This document shows positions 8,976-17,046 of a DNA stretch of 49,830 bases, piece by piece. The DNA is taken from NCBI GenBank assembly GCA_910589665.1, contig CAJUTR010000021.1, positions 1 through 49,830 on the forward strand, read 5' to 3'. A program made the translations under genes and the position numbers. The stretch's first letter is position 1. The number at the start of each line of letters is the position of its first letter. The notes under the pieces were generated by a model. That model did no database searches and was not told the DNA's origin. It worked only from the letters and a program-made list of their open reading frames with translations. The stretch is from an uncultured Eubacterium sp. GTDB taxonomy: Bacteria; Bacillota; Clostridia; Lachnospirales; Lachnospiraceae.

Positions 8976-11057
8976 TTAGTCTGGATATTCCGCTTTTTCA
9001 CCGCTGTCGGCATAACCGATCGCATAGATCGTAAACGGCTTTTTCTCATCGCCCTCTTTCATCTTGATCTCAAGGGTGTGATCTTTTACCGTATCCTCGG
9101 AGAGTGCTGTAAATACCACCGCGTTATTCCATCCGCCGTTGCTTTGGGCAAGATCCCCGACATACTCTCCATCGACATAGCACTCCGCCTTACCAAAACC
9201 GGAACCTGCCTGCTTATAAGCAACTAGTATACTGTTACATTTGATCTCCGCTTTGAAGCTGTCGCTGCCCGAAGACGACGTATGCGCCCATACATCTGGG
9301 AACCACGGCAGCTTCTCAACACCGTTCTTTATATACTGCAGCGTCGGCTGGGCACTGTCCTTGAGTACCGAAAATCCACCCGGCGTCAGAGATTTAACTG
9401 CGTCAATCTTCGAGATGTCCGTGGAAGACTCAAGTGTCTTCATGCCAACAAAATTCTTACCGCTTTTCGGCTTCAATGTTTCCGTATGATTATCGGCCTT
9501 CGCTTTTTCTTCATCCACCGTGCGGAACATTTTGGAAATACAGTCTGCCATGTATCTGTGGCCGCCTACATCCGGATGTCCGTCTGCCCAGTAGAACCAG
9601 TTATCAAAATCAGATTTCTTACTGCCAGACATCCCCTTACCCGGACTTACCATCGCCAGCTCATAATATTTGCCAAATTCCGAATAATCTTTTTCATGCT
9701 GACAACCGCTTATATACAGCACAAACATAAGGACAACAGCCGAACCCTGCTCTAGCGCCGTACGGATAATACTCTCATACTGCTCCTGACACTCGCCGTC
9801 GTCGTTTACGGCAAAATCAATGAAGAGGATATCCGGATACTCGCCATGTTTCATCTGTGCCAGCACGTCGCGCTCATATCGTATGATCCCGAGTTTCGAC
9901 GGCGTTCCGCTCATACCCGCATTGATAAAATGAACATTGCTCCCGTCTCCTGCGCCATAGTTGTATTTGAACTGATTGTAAGACTCTTCGGCGTAGCAGT
10001 CTCCGTTATCCGTTTCCGATGCGGCAAACCCCTCGGTGATCGATCCGCCGAGATAAGCGATCGTAACGTCTTCTCCAGCTCTCGCTTTCTCGATCGCTTT
10101 TTTGATCCTCGCATTATTTCCGGTCGAAAGTGTCGATGCTTCTACCATCCCGGCATAATCCGCGTTTTCAAACGGCATCGCCTGAACCGTAACATTGTCT
10201 ACTTGAAAGCTCACACCCGCCGGGCCACTCAGCTTCAAATTGAAATCATAGGAATATTTCGGCACCTCAAACGAAAACTCCTTGTGTACCGTCTCTCCGC
10301 TCGGACAGCTAAACGCCGTCGAATCCGACATCGGATCGACTGACTTATCCTTTATGTAAGCCCCGTTCAGCGTGAAGTTCAGGTATTCCCCTTCGTAGCC
10401 AACCGATAACTCCTGCTCGCTTCCCGTCTCCTGTGTAAAATCTGCTGAAATTTTACATACACCGCCATACAACATCGCTTCGGTCAATGGCACAGTAATT
10501 TCAGATTCTACTACTTTACTCGTACTGCCATCAAAATCTACAGTTGTCGTATTATAGGCTGGTACGATCGTCGCCTTTGGTGTCGCCGCTGGTTCCGTTA
10601 CTACCGGCACATCCTGCGTCGGCGCTGGCGCCGTCACGGTTGGTGCGGATGATCCCGGCGTTGCGGTAGCTGCCGGTGCGTTTGTTGATTTACTCTGTGA
10701 AACGTTTTGTTTTGCTTTGACAGCGACGGAACACGTTCCGATCTTCTTTTTCTTTTTCGGCTTTTTCTTATTTTCTTCATAGACGGTAATCTTTGCCTTT
10801 CCCGCCTTCACTCCGGTGACTTTTCCCGCTTTGGTCACCTTTGCCACCGATGTCTTATTGCTCTTAAATGTGTACTTTTTCTTTGCCAGCTTATTCTTGA
10901 TGACAATCTTTTTTGATTTCTTGACATTGAGCGTCATGTTTTTCGTCTTCAACGACGCTTTCTTAGCCGCTTCTGCTGCCCCTGCGCCAGAAATGCTACC
11001 AACAGTCAGCGCCATCACTAACGCTGCGCTGATCACCTTCTGTCTACCCAGTTTCAT
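8976..11057 (-). CDS. Secreted SGNH/GDSL carbohydrate esterase
   Basis: 693 residues. Signal peptide (1-29); a very lysine-rich Ig-like (Big_2-type) domain (about 30-115); a Thr/Pro/Ala linker (120-165); a CBM-like beta domain (about 170-295, ending VSFQVDNVTVQ); then an SGNH hydrolase (325-510): AYLGGSITEG with nucleophile S339, GMSGTPSKLG, the FAVND block with N418, and DGHPDVGGH supplying Asp and His. A final beta domain (about 580-690) may bind sugar. Likely role: removing acetyl or similar esters from xylan outside the cell, next to the GH10 enzyme at 19.7-22.6 kb. The insert between the FAVND and DGH blocks is short. RBS GGAAGGG, eight bases before ATG. Confidence 0.85.
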   Translation of the reverse strand: MKLGRQKVISAALVMALTVGSISGAGAAEAAKKASLKTKNMTLNVKKSKKIVIKNKLAKKKYTFKSNKTSVAKVTKAGKVTGVKAGKAKITVYEENKKKPKKKKKIGTCSVAVKAKQNVSQSKSTNAPAATATPGSSAPTVTAPAPTQDVPVVTEPAATPKATIVPAYNTTTVDFDGSTSKVVESEITVPLTEAMLYGGVCKISADFTQETGSEQELSVGYEGEYLNFTLNGAYIKDKSVDPMSDSTAFSCPSGETVHKEFSFEVPKYSYDFNLKLSGPAGVSFQVDNVTVQAMPFENADYAGMVEASTLSTGNNARIKKAIEKARAGEDVTIAYLGGSITEGFAASETDNGDCYAEESYNQFKYNYGAGDGSNVHFINAGMSGTPSKLGIIRYERDVLAQMKHGEYPDILFIDFAVNDDGECQEQYESIIRTALEQGSAVVLMFVLYISGCQHEKDYSEFGKYYELAMVSPGKGMSGSKKSDFDNWFYWADGHPDVGGHRYMADCISKMFRTVDEEKAKADNHTETLKPKSGKNFVGMKTLESSTDISKIDAVKSLTPGGFSVLKDSAQPTLQYIKNGVEKLPWFPDVWAHTSSSGSDSFKAEIKCNSILVAYKQAGSGFGKAECYVDGEYVGDLAQSNGGWNNAVVFTALSEDTVKDHTLEIKMKEGDEKKPFTIYAIGYADSGEKAEYPD

Positions 11058-11144
11058 AATAAAAACCCTTCCTTTCCATTTGTTATCCCATTGCGCTGAT
11101 ACATGGAACCTACCTGCTCCAACGTATCGGCACTGTTGTTAATT

Positions 11145-11173
11145 ATTTTATCACTCTCTTCCCAAAATAGCAA
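11145..11173 (-). promoter_or_regulatory. Promoter of the SGNH esterase gene
   Basis: TTGCTA, 17 bases, TAAAAT on the minus strand, about 88 bases before the start. It overlaps the space just past the capA stop, so the esterase can be expressed separately from the CobW/capA operon. Confidence 0.65.
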
Positions 11174-11176
11174 GTT

Positions 11177-12271
11177 TTATGTCTTCACCTTGTACAATGA
11201 ATGCGTGAACTTTCCTTTGTCATTCTGAAGCGTCAATCCGAGCGGACGGCACATGAGATCGAGCTTTTTTAAGACCTGCTTTTTCTTTTTTCCCGAAACA
11301 GGCGTCGGCTGGTAATTATTCACACCGTTGGCGGATGATAGCGAACAGGGGATGATCTTTACCTTGCTCTCTTTTTTCTTTAACTTTCCGCCGCGGAACA
11401 GAAACGTCTGCTGAAAGATCATCGTATCCTTGTCCGCCGGATTTGTATTGCCGCCAAAACAGAAATTTCCGAGACTGTATACAATATAGCTTCCGCGGTA
11501 CTTTTCGATTCCCTGCAAGATATGGGGATGATGTCCAAGCACGAGATCCGCGCCCTGGTCGACCGCGTATCTCGCCAGGCTCTTCTGTGAGTCCGATGGC
11601 TGTTTCCCATACTCTACGCCCGCATGTATGCTGACGATCCGCAGATCCGCATCCTTCTTTTTCAGCTTCTTCATGCCTTCCTTAACGAGCGTTTCCGCTG
11701 CTTCCAATCCCTCCAGACCATTCACGGAGATCATGCCGATCTTTGTTCCCTTCGCTTCATACATGCCGATCTTTTCATAAGAAGAATATGTAATACCTGC
11801 CTCTTTGAAACATTGTTTTGTATCGGTATAACTGCCCTCACCGAAATCACGGCAGTGATTGTTCGCGAACGCGGCGGCCTCGATGGAACCCTTTTTCAAA
11901 ATATCCACATATCCTGGACTTCCCTTAAACGCAAACTTTTTATCTGCCCTCGTCGTCCTCTTCGTCAGTACGCCTTCGAAATTTATGAGCGTCAGATCGT
12001 CCTGCTTAAAATACTTTTTTACTTTCTTAAAAAAGTAAGCCGGATTTTTCTGTTTTTTATACACAGCATAAAAATTTGTAGCAGACGGTGACATCTGATC
12101 GGATCCAAACGTGCAGTCGCCGGCCGCGCTGACCGTGACTGCCGTCGTATCGCTCTCATCTGCTTTCCCCTGATTGATCGCGGTCTTAGCTCCGCAACCT
12201 GGCGGAGCTGGCAAAGAGAAGGTAGCAACCAGTGTCAAAACAAGCAGGACAGCCTTTGCCCTTTTATCCAA
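11177..12271 (-). CDS. CapA/PgsA-family metallophosphatase-like protein
   Basis: 364 residues with a TTG start that lies nine bases behind AGGAGG and overlaps the stop of the upstream GTPase gene by eight bases; a longer ATG form at 12343 would put the signal peptide internally. The chain opens with a basic region, a hydrophobic segment and PAPPGC (a weak lipobox). Then come the CapA landmarks AAGDCTFG, NFEGVLT, FANNHCRDFG, SIHAGVEY, VLGHHPHILQG and YSLGNFCFGG. CapA proteins have a calcineurin-like fold, sit outside the membrane and serve poly-gamma-glutamate capsule making. No capB or capC is present, so the role here is open. Likely translationally coupled to the gene before it. Confidence 0.85.
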   Translation of the reverse strand: MDKRAKAVLLVLTLVATFSLPAPPGCGAKTAINQGKADESDTTAVTVSAAGDCTFGSDQMSPSATNFYAVYKKQKNPAYFFKKVKKYFKQDDLTLINFEGVLTKRTTRADKKFAFKGSPGYVDILKKGSIEAAAFANNHCRDFGEGSYTDTKQCFKEAGITYSSYEKIGMYEAKGTKIGMISVNGLEGLEAAETLVKEGMKKLKKKDADLRIVSIHAGVEYGKQPSDSQKSLARYAVDQGADLVLGHHPHILQGIEKYRGSYIVYSLGNFCFGGNTNPADKDTMIFQQTFLFRGGKLKKKESKVKIIPCSLSSANGVNNYQPTPVSGKKKKQVLKKLDLMCRPLGLTLQNDKGKFTHSLYKVKT

Positions 12272-13217
12272 AGTAAACGACCTCCTCTTCCGGCGGCTCA
12301 GCCGGCTCGACATGGTCTGCATACAATACCGGGAAATCGCCATCGTGTTTTCGGCTCTTCTGCATCTGGACCTTGACCGTCACCGTCACCCATGAATCCG
12401 TTTCCAGTTTTGCCGCCCCCGTATAGTGGCACATAAACCCGATCTTGGCAATGTCATCCTCACAGCAGGTCATTGCCTTGCGCGACGGCACAAACGCGTC
12501 TTTCGGAAACGTCAGGTTCCGGTAAACCTGTCCCTTAAACGTGATCGTCTTCCCGGCATATTTTTCCGGATGTTCACTGATGTCCAAATACCACAGTCCA
12601 AAATCATCATCCTCCAGCGTGATCGAAGGCGCGTTGACATCATACGGCAGTTCCTCGTCAATATTGCTCTCCACCGAACCGTCTTCTGATTCAAATAACA
12701 CCTGCGCCCTCCGGTTAATAGCTTTCACACTCCTTCTCGCCGCTGGTTTATCCATCTCTTCGGTACAGCGGTTAAAGATCACGAGGTCTGCCATTTGAAA
12801 ATGAGCCATAAGAAGCGGTTTCATATTACTGCTGTAGACCTGGTACGTAAGCGCGTTCACGGTCGCGAACGTCTGTACGACGATCCAGTGTTCCGGCAGA
12901 ACGTCCCCATACAGCTCTTCCATATCCCACATGCCATTGTATTCGATAACGACGCGGTCAGGCTTATACTTTTCCTGCAACTTTTTACACGCCTCTTCTG
13001 TGAGCTCGTCCTCCTCCTCTACCGTAACACATGTAATGCGGTTCGACATAAGAAGTTTGGCATCGATCTCATGCTCACCCTCTTCACACAGGATCAAAAG
13101 TGTTTTTGACCCATCCGAAAAATTTCCCTCTTCGATCACTTCCTGAATACAGGTTGATTTTCCACTTTCCAATAAGCCGGTGAACAAATATACCGGTATT
13201 TCCTTATTTCTAAACAT
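12264..13217 (-). CDS. CobW-like GTPase fused to a DUF1980-like domain
   Basis: 317 residues. The N-terminal half is a G3E GTPase with Walker A GLLESGKST, but the switch region has EYNG instead of EPSG, the base-recognition motif reads NRCTEEMD, and the CxCC metal motif is absent. The C-terminal part (about 205-317: YAGKTITFKGQVYRN, SRKAMTCCEDDIAKIGFMCHY) matches the extracytoplasmic DUF1980/TIGR03943 (YcgQ-type) domain that accompanies metal permeases, here in a protein without a membrane segment. It follows a canonical CobW gene by 11 bases and overlaps capA. Probably a partner in zinc handling; biochemical role unknown. Confidence 0.78.
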   Translation of the reverse strand: MFRNKEIPVYLFTGLLESGKSTCIQEVIEEGNFSDGSKTLLILCEEGEHEIDAKLLMSNRITCVTVEEEDELTEEACKKLQEKYKPDRVVIEYNGMWDMEELYGDVLPEHWIVVQTFATVNALTYQVYSSNMKPLLMAHFQMADLVIFNRCTEEMDKPAARRSVKAINRRAQVLFESEDGSVESNIDEELPYDVNAPSITLEDDDFGLWYLDISEHPEKYAGKTITFKGQVYRNLTFPKDAFVPSRKAMTCCEDDIAKIGFMCHYTGAAKLETDSWVTVTVKVQMQKSRKHDGDFPVLYADHVEPAEPPEEEVVYFG

Positions 13218-13228
13218 AACCGTCTCCT

Positions 13229-14326
13229 TTATCTGCCTGTGAACAGCTTCTTCAGACCCGCCTCATCCAGCTCGGCGCCGATCACACAGATCCGTCCTGT
13301 ATAATCTGCGTTTCCACGGCGGACTTCGTATTCACCCGGCACAAGATCGAAGTGGAACCACTGTCCCTCCTCCGACGCCACGATCCCCTTCGCACGGAGG
13401 ATCGTGCCAAGTGCCACCTTTTCATCGGCGATCTGTTTCAAAATCTTCGTCAATTCCGGCTCCGTATACTTGTGGGCCGTCTCCATACCGATGCTCGTAA
13501 AGACGTCATCTGCGTGATGATGGTCATGATGCTGGCCGCATCCGCATCCCTCTCCGTGCCCATGCTCATGTTCGTGATGACCGTGGCAGCACTCTTCTCC
13601 ATGCCCGTGCTCATGTTCGTGATGACCGTGGCAGCATTCTTCTCCGTGCTCGTGCTCATGATGGACATGCCCGCACTCCGGACACACTTCCGTCTGTTCC
13701 ACCAATTCTTTCTGCCAGTCGGTCTCTTTTTCCATCGTACGCAGCATCTGCTCTCCGTCTATTTCCTCCCACGGCGTCGTAATAACTGCCGCTTCCGCAT
13801 TCTGCTGGCGGATGAGATCCAGACAGGCCTGTAATTTTTCCTCCGTCATCTTTCCCGTGCGGCTCAGTACGATGGTGCCCGCATGTTCGATCTGGTTATT
13901 ATAAAATTCGCCAAAATTTTTCATATACATCTTACATTTCGTCGCATCTGCCACCGTTACAAAACTGTTCAGTTTTACCGCATCCGGCGGCAGTCCTTCT
14001 TGTACGCCGCGCACGGCCTGAATCACGTCGGATAGTTTCCCCACACCTGACGGTTCGATGACGATACGGTCCGGGGAGTATTTCTCCAGCACTTCAACGA
14101 GCGCTGTTCCAAAGTCCCCTACGAGTGAGCAGCAAATACAGCCCGAATTCATTTCTGTAATATTGATCCCCGCATCTTTCAAAAATCCTCCATCAATACC
14201 GATCTCACCGAATTCATTCTCGATGAGTACCAGCTTTTCTCCCTGAAACGCCTCCTCAATCAGCTTCTTGATCAGCGTTGTTTTGCCGGCCCCTAAAAAA
14301 CCGGACACAATATCAATTTTCGTCAT
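13229..14326 (-). CDS. COG0523 (CobW/YciC-type) metallochaperone GTPase
   Basis: 365 residues. Walker A FLGAGKTTLI, an ENEFGEIGID switch, the metal-site motif CICC (CxCC) and EPSGVGKLSD identify the family. The NKxD position is degenerate (LSRTGKMTE). A long histidine/cysteine stretch (about 213-270, repeats of HGHHEHEHGHGEECC) follows, then the CobW C-terminal domain (AKGIVASEEGQWFHFD). Such proteins deliver Zn or Co to client enzymes using GTP, and the His-rich loop stores or senses metal. ATG at 14326 behind GGAGA. The neighbours are a Zn-type M15 peptidase upstream and a second GTPase downstream. The His-rich loop is encoded by near-identical DNA units that could expand or contract. Confidence 0.92.
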   Translation of the reverse strand: MTKIDIVSGFLGAGKTTLIKKLIEEAFQGEKLVLIENEFGEIGIDGGFLKDAGINITEMNSGCICCSLVGDFGTALVEVLEKYSPDRIVIEPSGVGKLSDVIQAVRGVQEGLPPDAVKLNSFVTVADATKCKMYMKNFGEFYNNQIEHAGTIVLSRTGKMTEEKLQACLDLIRQQNAEAAVITTPWEEIDGEQMLRTMEKETDWQKELVEQTEVCPECGHVHHEHEHGEECCHGHHEHEHGHGEECCHGHHEHEHGHGEGCGCGQHHDHHHADDVFTSIGMETAHKYTEPELTKILKQIADEKVALGTILRAKGIVASEEGQWFHFDLVPGEYEVRRGNADYTGRICVIGAELDEAGLKKLFTGR

Positions 14327-14352
14327 GTCTGCATTCTCCTTTCCTGATTCCC

Positions 14353-15090
14353 TCACACATATTCAAAATGCTGATAATCTTTTGCGTGTTTCCAGTTCCC
14401 GCCCCATGAAAAACCGTACTTTTTAAATATTTTGTAAACCTCGTCTCCCTTGTGGATCATATAATCCTTGTATTTCCCGCGGCACTTCGAAACTTCCCGT
14501 TCCTTGTAGCGTCTGCTGTTTGCCGGCGCAATGCCCTTTGACGTAATATACGGATTGATCTTCGGATTTATATCGATTGCGAGCCCTTGGCTGTGATTCG
14601 ATAACTTATCTGTACCAGCAATCTTGCGGTAATTAAAAGCGGACGTATTATTTGCTGCCATCGAAGCTTCATCGTCAGCGCCGTAGTCATCCACCAGCCT
14701 CATCCGCTGGATCGGATATCCGATCTGATACAGGCGGTAAAATACTTTCAGCGTTCTGCGGGCAATCTTCCGGTTTACGATCATCTCCCCGCTTTTGACG
14801 TTTCCCTTAAAATCCACATATAAAATGCGGAGATAACGCAGACGACCAAGCGGAATGTCAGCATCTTCCTTATAAGATTTCCCTTTGATCCGTTCAATGA
14901 CCTCATCCGTAAGTTTCTGATACGTGAACCCGTCTTTGTAAGTGTGTACCTTCTCTTTCGCTATACCTGGCTTTGCCATGCAGATCTTCGTCCTGCATGA
15001 TCGGAACCCAATCAAAAGCGACGCTGCCATGACGACCACCGCAAAGGCTGCAAATCTTTGCACTTCTTTTCCTTTTCTCATTCTCTCCAT
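14353..15090 (-). CDS. M15-family Zn peptidase (cell-wall L,D- or D,D-peptidase)
   Basis: 245 residues. A basic N-terminus and one hydrophobic segment (about 10-30) make it a membrane-anchored or secreted protein. The peptidase domain holds HSQGLAIDINPKINPY (His and Asp zinc ligands), AANNTSAFNYR and the C-terminal DYQHFEYV (third ligand), as in M15C endolysin/VanY-like enzymes that cut peptidoglycan stem peptides. The start at 15090 is chosen for AGGAAAGG just upstream. It is first in a run with the two CobW GTPases and capA; its stop is 26 bases before the first GTPase, so one transcript is likely. Confidence 0.88.
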   Translation of the reverse strand: MERMRKGKEVQRFAAFAVVVMAASLLIGFRSCRTKICMAKPGIAKEKVHTYKDGFTYQKLTDEVIERIKGKSYKEDADIPLGRLRYLRILYVDFKGNVKSGEMIVNRKIARRTLKVFYRLYQIGYPIQRMRLVDDYGADDEASMAANNTSAFNYRKIAGTDKLSNHSQGLAIDINPKINPYITSKGIAPANSRRYKEREVSKCRGKYKDYMIHKGDEVYKIFKKYGFSWGGNWKHAKDYQHFEYV

Positions 15091-15121
15091 TAAACCTTTC
15101 CTATGATTCTGTCGATTATAT

Positions 15122-15150
15122 ATTGTACACCAAATCAAATGATAAAACAA
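15122..15150 (-). promoter_or_regulatory. Possible promoter of the M15-CobW-capA operon
   Basis: TTGTTT, 17 bases, TACAAT on the minus strand, 32 bases before the M15 start, in the gap shared with the divergent lipase gene. I see no clear Zur box. Confidence 0.45.
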
Positions 15151-15215
15151 GCAAAAAGACAAACTTGCCTATACACGTTCTCATACACAGAAACAACCAT
15201 GAAAAGAGGAACTCT

Positions 15216-16553
15216 ATGACGTATTTGACCCGAATCGTATATTCATGTATCCTGGCCATAACCGCAAATTTCTACTCGCTCCATGCCTGGTGCGGCTGGA
15301 CCAGCTCATGGATCTTCGCCATCCTTTTTACGGCCGTAAATATTCGGCCCTCCATCTTTAGCCGCAGGCTGCGGACAAACAAGCTGCGAAACTGCGCGGA
15401 CGGCTGCGAGCTCCTGATATTATTTTTGCTCTCCGCCACGTTTTCCTTCCTGTATTCGGTTGCCGGCTGGACCGGATCCCTCGGTCTCGGCTCTCTTTTG
15501 GCCGATCCGTTCCTATGGCTCTTTAACACATTGTTCGTATTTCTGGCGGAAGCCATCGTATTCTGGAATGGGATGATACGCATCTACGCATGTTCCTCCC
15601 AGCTCGGCATCAAATGGCGCGTGATCGGCGCCTTATGCGGTTTTGTGCCAGTCGCAAACCTTATCGTACTATCGAAGATGATCCGGGTCGTATCCAAAGA
15701 AGTCATCTGTGAAAATGAAAAAATCCTCCAAAATGAAAAACGGAAAGGGGAACAGATCTGCCAAACCAAGTATCCTCTCCTGCTCGTGCACGGTGTATTT
15801 TTCCGTGACTCGGATTTTTTTAACTACTGGGGACGGATTCCCAAAGAACTGCAGGCAAACGGCGCCTCCATTTATTACGGCAATCACCCGTCAGCCGCTT
15901 CGGTGGAGGACAGCGCCAAAGAACTGGACGCGCGCATCCGTCAGATCGTCTCTGAAGCAAAGTGCGGAAAAGTAAATATCATCGCCCACTCAAAAGGCGG
16001 ACTCGACTGCCGGTACGCCCTTTCTGCCCTCGGTACGGATGCCTATGTGGCATCGCTGACGACGATCAATACGCCCCACCGCGGATGTGAGTTCGCCGAT
16101 TTTCTATTAAAAAAGATTCCAGAATCCCAAAAGAATAAAATTGCCAGCGCCTACAACGCCACACTGCGGAAATTCGGGGAAGAAAACCCGGATTTTCTCG
16201 CCGCCGTCAGTTCCCTGACCGCCGAACAATGCGCACAGCGGAATGAAGAGCTGGCAGACAGTCCCGACGTGTACTACCAAAGCACCGGTTCGCGCCTGAG
16301 CGTTCCGTCAGGCGGCCGTTTCCCACTCAACATGACCTGCGCGCCCATCCGCTATTTCGACGGGTACAACGACGGTCTTGTCGGCGAGAAATCTTTTGCC
16401 TGGGGCGATCATTACGAGTTCATCAATCCAGGCGGCGCGCGCGGCGTATCCCACGGCGACATGATCGATCTGAACCGGGAAAATTTCGACGGCTTCGATG
16501 TGCGGGAATTTTACGTGCAGCTCGTTCATGAGTTAAAAGAAAAGGGATTTTAA
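15216..16553 (+). CDS. Membrane-anchored alpha/beta-hydrolase lipase
   Basis: 445 residues. About four or five membrane segments fill residues 1-165 (for example LILFLLSATFSFLYSVAGW and FVPVANLIVLSKM). From about 200 the hydrolase domain has YPLLLVHGVFFRDSDFFNYW (oxyanion loop), a nucleophile elbow AHSKGGLDCRY, INTPHRGCEFAD, a late Asp (FDGYNDGLV) and a C-terminal His (SHGDMIDL). This is the secreted-lipase/PGAP1-like arrangement, here attached to a membrane domain, so it probably acts on lipids at the cell surface or within the membrane. ATG at 15216 behind AAGAGGAA. Divergent from the M15 operon. Confidence 0.85.
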   Translation: MTYLTRIVYSCILAITANFYSLHAWCGWTSSWIFAILFTAVNIRPSIFSRRLRTNKLRNCADGCELLILFLLSATFSFLYSVAGWTGSLGLGSLLADPFLWLFNTLFVFLAEAIVFWNGMIRIYACSSQLGIKWRVIGALCGFVPVANLIVLSKMIRVVSKEVICENEKILQNEKRKGEQICQTKYPLLLVHGVFFRDSDFFNYWGRIPKELQANGASIYYGNHPSAASVEDSAKELDARIRQIVSEAKCGKVNIIAHSKGGLDCRYALSALGTDAYVASLTTINTPHRGCEFADFLLKKIPESQKNKIASAYNATLRKFGEENPDFLAAVSSLTAEQCAQRNEELADSPDVYYQSTGSRLSVPSGGRFPLNMTCAPIRYFDGYNDGLVGEKSFAWGDHYEFINPGGARGVSHGDMIDLNRENFDGFDVREFYVQLVHELKEKGF

Positions 16554-16554
16554 G

Positions 16555-16583
16555 TTGAATTTTAGTTTCGAATGTAGTATACT
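16555..16583 (+). promoter_or_regulatory. Promoter of the small membrane peptide gene
   Basis: TTGAAT, 17 bases, TATACT, starting right behind the lipase stop and 38 bases before the peptide gene. Confidence 0.75.
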
Positions 16584-16620
16584 AATAGTTAGGTCAACCG
16601 ATCAAACTTGAGGAAAGCAG

Positions 16621-16749
16621 GTGCAGCAAATGGGTATTATCGCAGGAGCAGGCGCAGTTGTTATCATTGCGGTCATCGTCGTCATTGCCGCTGTAACAGC
16701 AGTGATCGCCGGGGTAAAGGATTCTCTGAAAGAAGACGGAGAAATGTAA
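16621..16749 (+). CDS. Small single-pass membrane peptide (42 aa)
   Basis: GTG start seven bases behind GAGG; an in-frame ATG at 16630 would give 39 residues but is far from that site. The peptide is almost one hydrophobic helix (GAGAVVIIAVIVVIAAVTAV, about residues 9-30) followed by a short charged tail VKDSLKEDGEM. It has its own consensus-like promoter and stands alone between the lipase and tRNA-Pro. No known family comes to mind. It could be a small regulatory membrane protein or a type I toxin-like peptide; I see no antisense RNA promoter that would settle the latter. Confidence 0.65.
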   Translation: MQQMGIIAGAGAVVIIAVIVVIAAVTAVIAGVKDSLKEDGEM

Positions 16750-16786
16750 CGCTTTTTGCATTTACTGAAATTTTTAAAATTACTAC

Positions 16787-16815
16787 TTGATTTTTTTGTC
16801 CAATTGTGCTATGAT
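16787..16815 (+). promoter_or_regulatory. Promoter of tRNA-Pro
   Basis: TTGATT, 17 bases, TATGAT, ending 19 bases before the tRNA. Confidence 0.75.
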
Positions 16816-16834
16816 TTGTAATTGAGAGGAAAAA

Positions 16835-16909
16835 CGGGGTATGGCTCAGTTTGGCTAGAGCGCATCGTTCGGGACGATGAGGCCGCAGGTTCGAATCCTG
16901 TTACCCCGA
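16835..16909 (+). tRNA. tRNA-Pro (anticodon CGG)
   Basis: A 75-base cloverleaf. The acceptor stem CGGGGTA pairs with TACCCCG, discriminator A; the D arm is GGCTCAGTTTGGCTAGAGC; the anticodon stem CATCG/CGATG encloses loop TTCGGGA, giving anticodon CGG for codon CCG; the T arm is GCAGG-TTCGAAT-CCTGT. The CCA end is not encoded. It is a single-gene transcript with its own promoter and terminator. Confidence 0.95.
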
Positions 16910-16911
16910 TG

Positions 16912-16941
16912 AAAAAGTACGTTGGAACGACGTACTTTTTT
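16912..16941 (+). terminator. Terminator of tRNA-Pro
   Basis: AGTACGT and ACGTACT form a 7-bp stem, extendable by A-U pairs, followed by six T. Confidence 0.9.
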
Positions 16942-16949
16942 GTTGCCTA

Positions 16950-17013
16950 AAGGGGCAAAGTCCCTAAGGAACAAAGTTCCTAAGGAATATGGTTCCTAAG
17001 GAATATGGTTCCT
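16950..17013 (+). repeat. Four tandem 16-bp palindromic units
   Basis: Four head-to-tail 16-bp units: AAGGGGCAAAGTCCCT, AAGGAACAAAGTTCCT, then AAGGAATATGGTTCCT twice. Each is an imperfect inverted repeat, and base changes in one arm are matched in the other (GGG/CCC against GGAA/TTCC). They end about 20 bases before the ribosome site of the DUF4352 lipoprotein. Too short and spacer-free for a CRISPR. Confidence 0.85.
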
Positions 17014-17046
17014 TGGATATATGTTGCTACGAAATGGAGGATAATC

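Noticed and set aside
16608..16790. A longer open frame (60 codons) over the small membrane peptide
   Set aside because: It gives an Arg/Cys-rich, unnatural product and runs towards the tRNA promoter; the overlapping frame has the promoter, ribosome site and a clean membrane helix.
16835..16909. tRNA-Pro as an integration site of an island
   Set aside because: No integrase and no repeat of the tRNA 3' end was found downstream.
16950..17013. CRISPR-like array
   Set aside because: Units are contiguous 16-mers without spacers and no cas genes are present.
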